Of a stretch of 64,000 bases of DNA, positions 26,261 to 33,938 are shown piece by piece. A model generated the notes under the pieces. That model did no database searches and was not told the DNA's origin. It saw nothing but the letters and a program-made list of their open reading frames with translations. Numbering within the stretch: position 1 is the first letter of the stretch; every line of letters begins with the position of its first letter. The translations under genes were made by a program, and so were the position numbers. The stretch lies in assembly GCF_024298845.1 (NCBI RefSeq), contig NZ_CP101156.1, positions 3,162,001 through 3,226,000 of the forward strand. The letters run 5' to 3'. This stretch comes from Natronosalvus amylolyticus (GTDB lineage: Archaea; Halobacteriota; Halobacteria; Halobacteriales; Natrialbaceae).

Positions 26261-29200
26261 ATGCACACATCCATCAACGAGTACAAGACGGAACTGGCAA
26301 ACGAAGACCCCCATCCGGGCGAGCGACGGTCGACGAACGGCCTGTTTACCGGGGATGCCGGTCGACTGGTCTACGTCGACCGAAACGGTCCGATCAGGGA
26401 CTACTCGAGTTCGATGCTCGATAAAAACGGCATCGAGCGCTCTCGTCTCGGTATCAAATCCGCCGAAGGCGTCCACTGGTTCGACGAACTGGAGACAACC
26501 CGGCAGGCCTATCACGGGGAGACGACGCTGGTCGTCACTGAACACCGTGGTCCGTCGTTTTCGGTTCACCAGTACGACTACACGCTCGAGGGAGCCCACC
26601 TCACCCACGTCGAGTTCCGCGGTGACGTTCCCGAACGAGCGTCGTTGATCGCTGCGATGACGTTCGCCCCGGATCGACAGGATCGAAGCACGGGTCAGCT
26701 GAAACACGGCGATGTCGTCGAGGTGTTTCACGACGCCGAACACGATTACGTGACGGCCTCGACGGGCCTCGAGCGTGTCGTCGGTCAGTCTCGGGAGGAC
26801 TTCGCAGCGTTGCTCTCGGACGAACCGATGGCCTATCCTTCGGAAGACGATTCGAACGAGGCACTCTCTGACACCGTGGTCGTCACGGCTCCGCTCGACG
26901 ACGAGGGAGACCTCTCACACACGACGCTCGTCTCGCTGATCGCCGACCACGAGGAAACGTCGCGGTCGGACGCCCTTGCACACGTCAGAGGGTTTGCCGA
27001 TCACTACCCGACAGACACGCAGCTTCGAATCCACGCGACGTCGAACCGCGAGTTCGACGTCCCGTCTGTACCCCATCGTGACGTGATACGTCGGGATTTG
27101 CAGACGCTCTCGCTGTTGACTGGGCCGACGGGTGCCCGAATCAAAGGCCCTGAGTACGACCCCTATCACATGTACTCGGGTGGCTACGGCTACACCTGGT
27201 TTCGCGACGACGCGACGATCGCGACCAACCTGCTCGCTCTGGAGAACACGCTGGATATCGACCTCGGCGACGCCCACCAACGGAGTGCCGCGTTTTACGA
27301 GCGGACGCAGCTTCCCGACGGTACCTGGCCCCAGCGCGTGTGGGCGTACAACGGCTCGCTCGCTCCCGGCTGGGCCAACGACCGTATCACTGGCTCGGGG
27401 GCCGAATTCCAGGCCGATGCAACCGCAAGCGTCCTCGCATTTCTCGCGCGGTACCTTCGACTCGGCTCGCCCGAACCCGGACAGGACGTCACTCTCGAGA
27501 CAACGCTCGAACGCGCATTCGACGCCCTCGTCGACCTCCTCGGTGACGACGGCCTGCCCGTGACCTGTCAGAGCCTCTGGGAGGACGAGGTTGGCCGCTT
27601 CACCCAGACGGCTGCAACCTTCCTCGAGGCGTTCGCGGCCGTTGCTCGCGCACCGGTCGAGACGGAGCTGGCCGAGCGCGCCGAAGAGCAGGCGACCGCC
27701 CTGTACGAAGCCATCGACAGCCGGTGGCTCGAGGCGGGGTATTACGCGCGAGCGGCGGGTGACGATCGACACGACGTCGGGACGCTCGCACTCGTGAGCG
27801 CTCATCGAGCGTACGCCGCGGCGGTCGACCCGGTTGACGAGCAGCGCCTCGTACGACTGGTCGAACACGTCGACGTGACGGTCGAGGGACTCACACGCGA
27901 CCCCGACGGGAGCGCCGTCACCGGGCTCGCCAGATACGAAGGCGACCACTGGCGGCGCGGCGAGCAGGAAAGCGAGAAGGTGTGGCCGCTGGCGTCGACC
28001 TGGGTGGCGAACGCGAGTGCCGAACTCGGCGTCCTGTTAGCCGACGCGGACCACGAAGGTGCGGATGCGGCGTTCGCACGGGCGAGAACGCATCTCGAGA
28101 GCGTCCTTCCTGATGGCCCACTCACGGCCGCGGGCGGCTTCGTTCCCGAACAGTGTTTCGACGACGGCACGCCCGACAGTGCGACGCCGCTCGGGTGGGC
28201 CCACGGACTCCGGCTCTCGACGATTGCGACGTTGACCGCGGCCGACGCGCTCGAGACGGACGCGCCGTCGGCCTCGATATCGGGACCAGGTGCACACGCG
28301 ACCTGGACGACGGGAGAAACCTACGGTATCGGGACGGCGTGTGACCACGGCTCGGCCGACCCGTCGCGGGTCTGGTTCACTTTGACCGAGGGAGCGATGA
28401 GCGAACCCCGATTCCCGCGGGTCGACCTGATGAACCTGCGGACCGTCGACTTCCTCGTCGTGGATGCGGACGCGGATTCGACGTATACGGCTCGCACACA
28501 CAACGAATATCGGACCGACGACGCGGTCGATACGATTCAGCGACGGACCGAGATGGTCGGTACGGAAGGACCCGTGTACAGACAGCGTATTACCGAAACC
28601 GGTGGAGACCACGAGTGGGAACTCGTTGTGGAGTACGTCGCCGATCCGGAAGCCGAATCGATCGTGCTCGACGTTGGATTCACCGCTCGAGACGGCAATC
28701 GGTACGACGTGTACGTCGTTGGCGACGCGGCGTTGTCGGGCTACATGGACGGCACCGCCGCCAGCGTCCAGTCCGTCGAGGACGGGTACGCGCTCGTCGG
28801 TAGCGACCGCGGGACAGCCGATGATCCGGCCGTCGTCGACGAGAGCGGTGACTCCTATCAGGTCGCGGCTGCACTTGCCTCCAGACGGGGATTCGACTGG
28901 GCGACCGTCGAACAGGCCGGTTCGGAGCCTCTGGAGAATCTGTTTACCGACGGGGCGGCGACCGAAGGGAACGCGTCGATCGATTCGGGACACGCGGTCC
29001 TCGTCGGCCGACTCGGCAACGGGGTCGGCTCGCTCGCCGACGTCGTCGCGCTCGGATTCGCCGAGGCGGGCGATACCGACCGGGCTCTCGAACAGTCGAG
29101 TGACTCACTCGAGTCGAGCTACGTCGACGTTCGTGAGCGCTACCTCGAGGGCTGGCAAGCCTACCTCGACCGCTTCGAGGCCCCACGTTCGGTGGCCGAC

Positions 29201-30841
29201 AACCCGGCGCTACGCGACCAGTACCGAGCGGCGCTGATGGTGTTAAAAGCCGTCGAGGACAAGACCTTCGCCGGCGCAGGTATCGCCAGTCCCTGCGTTC
29301 CCTGGGGAGAGGCTGTCGATGCCACCGAACCGCAGGATTTCGGCTACAACTTCGCCTGGGCACGGGACCTCTATCAGGTGTTCAGCGCGCTACGCGCCGT
29401 CGGCGACGTCGAGAGCGCTATCGACTCACTGGAGTACATTTACAACTACCAACAGCGCGTCAACGGCTTCCTGCCACAGAACACGTACCTCGACGGTCGA
29501 ACCCGTTGGGGCGGCGAACAGCTCGACAACATTGCCTTCCCGTCGGTGATGGCGTACCAACTCGCCGACCACCACGGCGTCGAGTTCGACGAGGTCTCTT
29601 ACGACTACGGCAACGTCCACGGCTCCGTCGAGTACCTCCTTCGATCCGGTCCACACAGCGGCCAGGAGCGCTGGGAGGAGGAAGCGGGCTTTTCTCCGTC
29701 GACGATCGCGGCCGAAATCGCCGGCCTGGCCTGCGCTGCGCCGCTGGCCGATGAGGCGGGCGAACGAGCCCACGCGCTCACCTACCTCGCTCACGCTGAT
29801 GTGTGGCGACTCGGCGTCGACGACTGGTGTGCGACGACGACCGGGACGGCACGGCACGACCGAACGCCGTACTACGTCCGCGTCACTCGCGACGGCAACC
29901 CCGACAGCGGCACCTACCGCGAACTGGCGAACAACGGGCCGACACTCGACGAGCGCGACATCATCGACGCCGGCTTCCTCGAACTCGTCAGACTGGGGAT
30001 TCGGTCCCCGGACGAGACCGTTATTCGGAACTCGCTTGCGGTCGTCGACGAGGAGATTCGCGTCGAGACTCCACAGGGACCCGCCTGGTACCGCTACAAC
30101 GGTGACGGTTACGGCGAACTGGGCGAAACCGAACCCGAGGAGGGTGGCCCGTGGCAGGTCGATGCTAACGGTAGCGGTCGACTGTGGCCGATTTTCACCG
30201 GTGAGCGAGCCGAGTACGAACTGCTGACCGCCGATGGCGAGTCGCCCCAGCATCTCCTCGAGACGATGCAGCGATTCGCCAACGACGGGCGGATGATTCC
30301 CGAACAGGTCTGGGACCGCGGCTATCCGACGGACTACGGCTGGGCGTTCGGCGAGGGAACGGGCGCTGCAACCCCGCTGGCCTGGAGTATGGCCCAGTAC
30401 ATCCGACTCGCTCACGGCATCGACGCCGGTGAGCCGGTGGAAACGCCGTCGTTCATCCGCGAGCGCTACCGTGACGGGGCTCCAGCGGGGCCGTCTCTCG
30501 AAATAATCGATGTCAGGCGCTCGAGCGAGGGATCGAGTCGAGCAGTGAATGGGGACGACGTATCCGGGCTCGAGGCAAGCGAGAGTGACGGCCGGGGAAG
30601 CGAGGACCAGCGGGATGATGAGTCCCAGTCGGTTACCATCGCTGGTGAAACCGACGGTGACGAGGTGGTCGTCTGGACGCCTGACGGGTACGCCGCCACC
30701 GCAGTCGAAACTGGCGCGTTCGAGGTGACGGTCTCGCTCGAGGACGGCTCGACGGAGGCGCGCGTCGTAGCCGCGACCGAGGCCGAGACGTTGGCCGAAG
30801 TCGGGACGGCACTGGAATCGATCGATCTCGAGGCGTGGTAA
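26261..30841 (+). CDS. Tandem GH15 glucoamylase/glucodextranase fusion
   Basis: About 1526 residues with two complete GH15-type (alpha/alpha)6 modules in one chain. Module 1 (residues 1-680) has GYTWFRDDATIATNLL near 314, a general-acid candidate in SLWEDEVGRF near 439 and a base candidate in VPEQCFDDG near 631. Module 2 starts with a glucodextranase-like beta domain (GPGAHATWTTGETYGIGT near 675). It then has GYNFAWARDLYQVF near 1029, acid Glu in RWEEEAGFSPSTI near 1139 and base Glu in MIPEQVWDRGYPTDYGW near 1346. A Ser/Asp-rich linker and small beta domain close the chain. GH15 enzymes release glucose from non-reducing ends. No signal peptide is seen. The start is ATG 26261 (or 26255). The stop overlaps the start of the 4-alpha-glucanotransferase. 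Confidence 0.88.
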   Translation: MHTSINEYKTELANEDPHPGERRSTNGLFTGDAGRLVYVDRNGPIRDYSSSMLDKNGIERSRLGIKSAEGVHWFDELETTRQAYHGETTLVVTEHRGPSFSVHQYDYTLEGAHLTHVEFRGDVPERASLIAAMTFAPDRQDRSTGQLKHGDVVEVFHDAEHDYVTASTGLERVVGQSREDFAALLSDEPMAYPSEDDSNEALSDTVVVTAPLDDEGDLSHTTLVSLIADHEETSRSDALAHVRGFADHYPTDTQLRIHATSNREFDVPSVPHRDVIRRDLQTLSLLTGPTGARIKGPEYDPYHMYSGGYGYTWFRDDATIATNLLALENTLDIDLGDAHQRSAAFYERTQLPDGTWPQRVWAYNGSLAPGWANDRITGSGAEFQADATASVLAFLARYLRLGSPEPGQDVTLETTLERAFDALVDLLGDDGLPVTCQSLWEDEVGRFTQTAATFLEAFAAVARAPVETELAERAEEQATALYEAIDSRWLEAGYYARAAGDDRHDVGTLALVSAHRAYAAAVDPVDEQRLVRLVEHVDVTVEGLTRDPDGSAVTGLARYEGDHWRRGEQESEKVWPLASTWVANASAELGVLLADADHEGADAAFARARTHLESVLPDGPLTAAGGFVPEQCFDDGTPDSATPLGWAHGLRLSTIATLTAADALETDAPSASISGPGAHATWTTGETYGIGTACDHGSADPSRVWFTLTEGAMSEPRFPRVDLMNLRTVDFLVVDADADSTYTARTHNEYRTDDAVDTIQRRTEMVGTEGPVYRQRITETGGDHEWELVVEYVADPEAESIVLDVGFTARDGNRYDVYVVGDAALSGYMDGTAASVQSVEDGYALVGSDRGTADDPAVVDESGDSYQVAAALASRRGFDWATVEQAGSEPLENLFTDGAATEGNASIDSGHAVLVGRLGNGVGSLADVVALGFAEAGDTDRALEQSSDSLESSYVDVRERYLEGWQAYLDRFEAPRSVADNPALRDQYRAALMVLKAVEDKTFAGAGIASPCVPWGEAVDATEPQDFGYNFAWARDLYQVFSALRAVGDVESAIDSLEYIYNYQQRVNGFLPQNTYLDGRTRWGGEQLDNIAFPSVMAYQLADHHGVEFDEVSYDYGNVHGSVEYLLRSGPHSGQERWEEEAGFSPSTIAAEIAGLACAAPLADEAGERAHALTYLAHADVWRLGVDDWCATTTGTARHDRTPYYVRVTRDGNPDSGTYRELANNGPTLDERDIIDAGFLELVRLGIRSPDETVIRNSLAVVDEEIRVETPQGPAWYRYNGDGYGELGETEPEEGGPWQVDANGSGRLWPIFTGERAEYELLTADGESPQHLLETMQRFANDGRMIPEQVWDRGYPTDYGWAFGEGTGAATPLAWSMAQYIRLAHGIDAGEPVETPSFIRERYRDGAPAGPSLEIIDVRRSSEGSSRAVNGDDVSGLEASESDGRGSEDQRDDESQSVTIAGETDGDEVVVWTPDGYAATAVETGAFEVTVSLEDGSTEARVVAATEAETLAEVGTALESIDLEAW

Positions 30842-32346
30842 GAACCGTGTTCGAACGCTCGAGTGGGGTCTTCTGTCATCCCACGATGCTTCCGGGTCCC
30901 CACGGAATCGGTTCCTTTGGTGAGCCGACTCGAGGGTTCCTCGACCGGTTGGCCGACGCCGACCAGTCCTACTGGCAGATCTGTCCGCTGGGGCCGACCG
31001 CAGCCATTCACGGCAACTCGCCGTATCAATCGTCGTCGACTTTTGCCATCGAACCGCTGTTGATCGACCTCGAGGACCTCGTCTCACGCGACCTCCTCTC
31101 CGAACCGGCGACCGAACCGGACCCCGTGTACGACGCCGACCTCTCGGCAGAGACGGTCCACTACGAGGCCGTCAGGGAGTTCAAAACCCACCGATTCCGA
31201 CAGGCGTTCGACCGATTCGAAGACGGTGATTTCGATGCGCTCGAGCAGGCTTTCAGCGCGTTTCGTCGTCGGGCCCACTGGCTCGAGGACTACACGCTCT
31301 TTCGTGCACTCAGCGACGTCTACGACGACCGTTCGTGGCTCGAGTGGCCGGAGCCGATTCGACTGCGCGAGCCGTCGGCCCTCGAGCGCTGGCGCGAAGA
31401 TCTCGCCCGGGAACGGCGGTACTGTGCTTTCCTACAGTTTCTCGCGTACGAACAGTGGATGGACGTTCGGGAGTATGCCGCCGACCGTGGCATCGAGATA
31501 CTGGGTGACATGCCAATTTACGTCGCGCTCGACAGCGCCGACGTCTGGGCGAACCCGGCTTGTTTCGAACTGGGCGACGACGGACGACCCGAACGGGTAG
31601 CTGGCGTGCCGCCGGGTCCTGGCGACGACGGCCAGAAGTGGGGGAACCCCCTCTACGACTGGAGCCACCTCGAGTCGACCGGATTCGACTGGTGGGTCGA
31701 CCGGGTTTCCTGGCTCACCGAGCTCGTCGACGTCGTGCGACTCGACCACTTCCGGGCGTTCGAGAGCCACTGGTCGATTCCAGTCGAGAAACCGGCCCAC
31801 GAGGGCGAGTGGCGGCCGACACCCGGCTCGGCGCTGTTCGACACGATTCGCGAGGCGGTCGGCCGGGTCCCGTTCGTCGCCGAAGACCTCGGCTTCGTTA
31901 CCGACGAGGTGCAGACGCTCCGTCGCTCCATCGACGCGCCCGGCATGAAGGTGTTACAGTACGCAGACTGGTGTGTCGACGGTCACCTGTACCAACCCCA
32001 CACGTTCGAGCGCGATACCGTAGCCTATCCGTCGACCCACGACACGAACACCGTTCGGGGCTGGTACGACGGACTCGGTGCCGATCAACGCGATTGCCTG
32101 CACTACTATCTCGGCACCGACGGGTCGGCTATTCACTGGGAGTTGCTCGAGGCGGCCTGGGAAAGCGACTCGGTCCTCGCTATCGCCCCGATACAGGACC
32201 TCTACGGATTCGGGAGCGGGGCGCGGTTCAACACACCGGGCACGGCTGCGGGCAACTGGAACTGGCGGTGTACGCCCGAGCAACTCGAGGCGTTCCCGAC
32301 CGAACGTCTCCGTGAATTGACGGCTCGAACCGGTCGCGACCACTGA
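30835..32346 (+). CDS. malQ: 4-alpha-glucanotransferase (amylomaltase, GH77)
   Basis: This 503-residue disproportionating enzyme transfers alpha-1,4-glucan segments between maltodextrins. GH77 signatures are SSGVFCHPTMLPGPHGIGSFG at the start, GNSPYQSSSTFA, ILGDMPIYVALDSADVWANP, VRLDHFRAFESHW (nucleophile Asp near 305), VPFVAEDLGFVTDEV (acid/base Glu near 348) and YPSTHDTNTVRGWY (Asp near 401). The GTG at 30835 overlaps the GH15 stop by 7 nt, indicating translational coupling, so both enzymes are made together for maltodextrin breakdown. Confidence 0.93.
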   Translation: MVRTVFERSSGVFCHPTMLPGPHGIGSFGEPTRGFLDRLADADQSYWQICPLGPTAAIHGNSPYQSSSTFAIEPLLIDLEDLVSRDLLSEPATEPDPVYDADLSAETVHYEAVREFKTHRFRQAFDRFEDGDFDALEQAFSAFRRRAHWLEDYTLFRALSDVYDDRSWLEWPEPIRLREPSALERWREDLARERRYCAFLQFLAYEQWMDVREYAADRGIEILGDMPIYVALDSADVWANPACFELGDDGRPERVAGVPPGPGDDGQKWGNPLYDWSHLESTGFDWWVDRVSWLTELVDVVRLDHFRAFESHWSIPVEKPAHEGEWRPTPGSALFDTIREAVGRVPFVAEDLGFVTDEVQTLRRSIDAPGMKVLQYADWCVDGHLYQPHTFERDTVAYPSTHDTNTVRGWYDGLGADQRDCLHYYLGTDGSAIHWELLEAAWESDSVLAIAPIQDLYGFGSGARFNTPGTAAGNWNWRCTPEQLEAFPTERLRELTARTGRDH

Positions 32347-32437
32347 CCGGGAAGCGGCGACAACGAACGCTACCACTCCTCGAGGCCCGCACCAGTGATC
32401 CGATAACCTGTTAGGAAACTTTCTCGAACCCCGTGAG

Positions 32438-32448
32438 TACATATAGCT
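32438..32448 (+). promoter_or_regulatory. TATA-like box for the 32471 gene
   Basis: TACATATAGC lies 27 nt before ATG 32471, the spacing of leaderless haloarchaeal promoters. Confidence 0.55.
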
Positions 32449-32470
32449 TGCCTCGAGAGAGTCATCCGAC

Positions 32471-32821
32471 ATGGAATACACGGTTTCGCGGGAGGGAACC
32501 ACGCTCGTGACGCTCCACGAGGGGACGGATACGACCGCCTGTTCGGCGGCCGAAAAGAAACTCTCGGAGCAGTTGGCCGGGCTCGAGTCGCCGGTTTCTG
32601 TCGTGGAGTGGTCGGTCCTCGAGACGGAGGTGTACGAACACCCGGCGGCGCCGTTCGACCCCTATACGGTGGTCGCGACGTTCCGAATGACGGTCGCTGT
32701 CGACGCCGGCACGGAGAGCGAGGCGATCGACCGGGGGGTTGTGGTGATCGACCAGGTGCTCGAGGACGGCCCGCTCGAGTCGATCACCTACACCGATGAG
32801 GCCGCTGTAAGTACTGTTTGA
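32471..32821 (+). CDS. Small acidic haloarchaeal protein, unknown
   Basis: A 116-residue acidic alpha/beta protein (MEYTVSREGTTLVTLHEG) with a dodecin- or ACT-like alternation of strands and helices by eye: a strand, an acidic helix (TACSAAEKKLSEQLAGL), strands, and a final EAIDRGVVVIDQVLEDGPL helix. I do not recognise the function. It precedes the MoaD/SAMP-like gene by 59 bp, with separate promoters apparent. Confidence 0.65.
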   Translation: MEYTVSREGTTLVTLHEGTDTTACSAAEKKLSEQLAGLESPVSVVEWSVLETEVYEHPAAPFDPYTVVATFRMTVAVDAGTESEAIDRGVVVIDQVLEDGPLESITYTDEAAVSTV

Positions 32822-32880
32822 GGGAAGTTATCCCGAAACCGACCGCAGACCTTTATGCTATCGGGGGCCGACCACAGCGT

Positions 32881-33195
32881 ATGGAACTCGAGTGTCGCTT
32901 TTTCGCCACCTATCGGGAAGCTGTCGGGCAGAAAGAATTGATGCGGACCATCGACGAGGGGACGACCGTTGGCGACGTGCTGACTGCTCTCGAAGCCGAG
33001 TACGAGGGTCTCGAGGGGCAACTGCTGGAGGACGGGGCTATTCGGCCACAGCTAAGCGTCCTGAAAAACGGTCGTGACGTAACACACATGGCCGGCGTCG
33101 AGACGGCACTCGAGGACGGTGACCGATTGTCGGTGTTTCCGCCGGTGGCTGGCGGGTGCGGCCACCGTTGTCGTTCCCCGCAAACGCGGATTTAA
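32881..33195 (+). CDS. MoaD/ThiS-like small modifier (SAMP1 type) with C-terminal extension
   Basis: The 104-residue product has a beta-grasp ubiquitin-like fold: MELECRFFATYREAVGQKEL, TVGDVLTALEAEYEGLEGQL, LSVLKNGRDVTHM and a final SVFPPVAGG. SAMP and MoaD proteins normally stop at the diglycine, whose carboxylate is adenylated and thiolated or conjugated to lysines. Here the frame reads on after GG for 12 residues (CGHRCRSPQTRI). The codon after GG is TGC (33157-33159), one base away from TGA. The start ATG 32881 has a CTTTATG box 27 nt upstream. Without trimming, the protein could not be activated by UbaA/MoeB. Confidence 0.85.
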   Translation: MELECRFFATYREAVGQKELMRTIDEGTTVGDVLTALEAEYEGLEGQLLEDGAIRPQLSVLKNGRDVTHMAGVETALEDGDRLSVFPPVAGGCGHRCRSPQTRI

Positions 33196-33196
33196 G
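33189..33196 (+). promoter_or_regulatory. TATA-like box for the 33220 gene
   Basis: GATTTAAG overlaps the end of the MoaD/SAMP reading frame and lies 27 nt before ATG 33220, consistent with an independent leaderless promoter. Confidence 0.5.
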
Positions 33197-33219
33197 CCTC
33201 CGTCGACCCTACGACGGGT

Positions 33220-33477
33220 ATGGCACGTGTCGAGCGCTCGTTTCGCGGCATCTCCGAACGGCTGACCGTCCGGTATCTCGAGCGACTCGGCGGCGAGCTG
33301 ATCGAGGAGGGTGTCGTCGAGGGTGCGGAGTGGTCGGCATGCTTTTCGTCCGAAACGGTCGGGATCGGGCCGTCGCTGACGCTGACGGAGGTTACCATCG
33401 TTTTCGAGGGCGAGGACTCGACGCTCGAGGACCTGGTGCCGGCGTTCGCGAAGAAGGCGATGCGAGCGGGTGGGTAA
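33220..33477 (+). CDS. MoaD-related C-terminal domain (DUF1952) protein
   Basis: The 85-residue protein MARVERSFRGISERLTVRYLERLGG...FAKKAMRAGG matches the pattern of the stand-alone MoaD-related C-terminal domain (PF09189/DUF1952), found fused behind MoaD in some bacteria. Next to a MoaD/SAMP-like gene it probably works with that protein in molybdenum-cofactor or sulfur transfer. It also ends in GG, which is notable but may be coincidental. It is followed after 3 nt by the next gene, suggesting co-transcription. Confidence 0.75.
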   Translation: MARVERSFRGISERLTVRYLERLGGELIEEGVVEGAEWSACFSSETVGIGPSLTLTEVTIVFEGEDSTLEDLVPAFAKKAMRAGG

Positions 33478-33480
33478 GCC

Positions 33481-33846
33481 GTGAGCGAAGATCCCATCGA
33501 TGGGCAGGTACTGTTGTTGACGGGTGCGAAAGCGAGCATTACGCCCACCCAACTCCCGCCGTTGATCGAGCGCGTTCAGGAAGCGCTCGCTACGGAACTC
33601 GAAGCGCTTGCGACGCAATACGAATGCATCTACGAAACCGATGGCCGAGCGGTCTTTCTGGTCGAAGCGGGCTACTGGGAGGATCTCGGCGCGGAGCTTG
33701 CCCTCGAACGTCGGGAGTGGAACGCCGTTCGACGGGCCCACACCGAGCAGTTCACCCGTTTCGGTCGACGCTGTGATCGACTCGCCGAGTTCGAAGCCGC
33801 ACTCGAGATCCGTGATCCTGTCATCGTCGCTCGCCCGTACGAGTGA
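33481..33846 (+). CDS. Conserved-type haloarchaeal protein, unknown
   Basis: A 121-residue acidic protein starting at GTG 33481 (SEDPIDGQVLLLTGAKASITP). Helical segments with ERVQEALATELEALATQYECIYE are followed by FLVEAGYWEDLGAELALERREW and RRAHTEQFTRFGRRCDRL. No known motif. The 3-nt spacing to the DUF1952 gene suggests a shared operon and possibly a related role. Confidence 0.7.
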   Translation: MSEDPIDGQVLLLTGAKASITPTQLPPLIERVQEALATELEALATQYECIYETDGRAVFLVEAGYWEDLGAELALERREWNAVRRAHTEQFTRFGRRCDRLAEFEAALEIRDPVIVARPYE

Positions 33847-33849
33847 CCG

Positions 33850-33890
33850 GTGCTGAAAGTGAAGGTTGCCAGGGGTGTTGAAAGTGAAGG
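33850..33890 (+). repeat. 25-bp-period direct repeat upstream of the GH32 gene
   Basis: GTGCTGAAAGTGAAGG at 33850-33865 and GTGTTGAAAGTGAAGG at 33875-33890 differ by one base. They lie 50-90 bp before the GH32 start and directly before a GTTTTTAC TATA-like box, so they may be regulator half-sites. Confidence 0.65.
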
Positions 33891-33938
33891 CAGGTTGCCG
33901 AGAAACGTTTTTACTCGTCTCCGAGAGAGTTTTAGACC

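Noticed and set aside
29426-31087. 553-codon minus-strand frame opposite GH15 and malQ
   Set aside because: Shadow of two genes with intact catalytic motifs; it spans their junction without its own promoter or motif.
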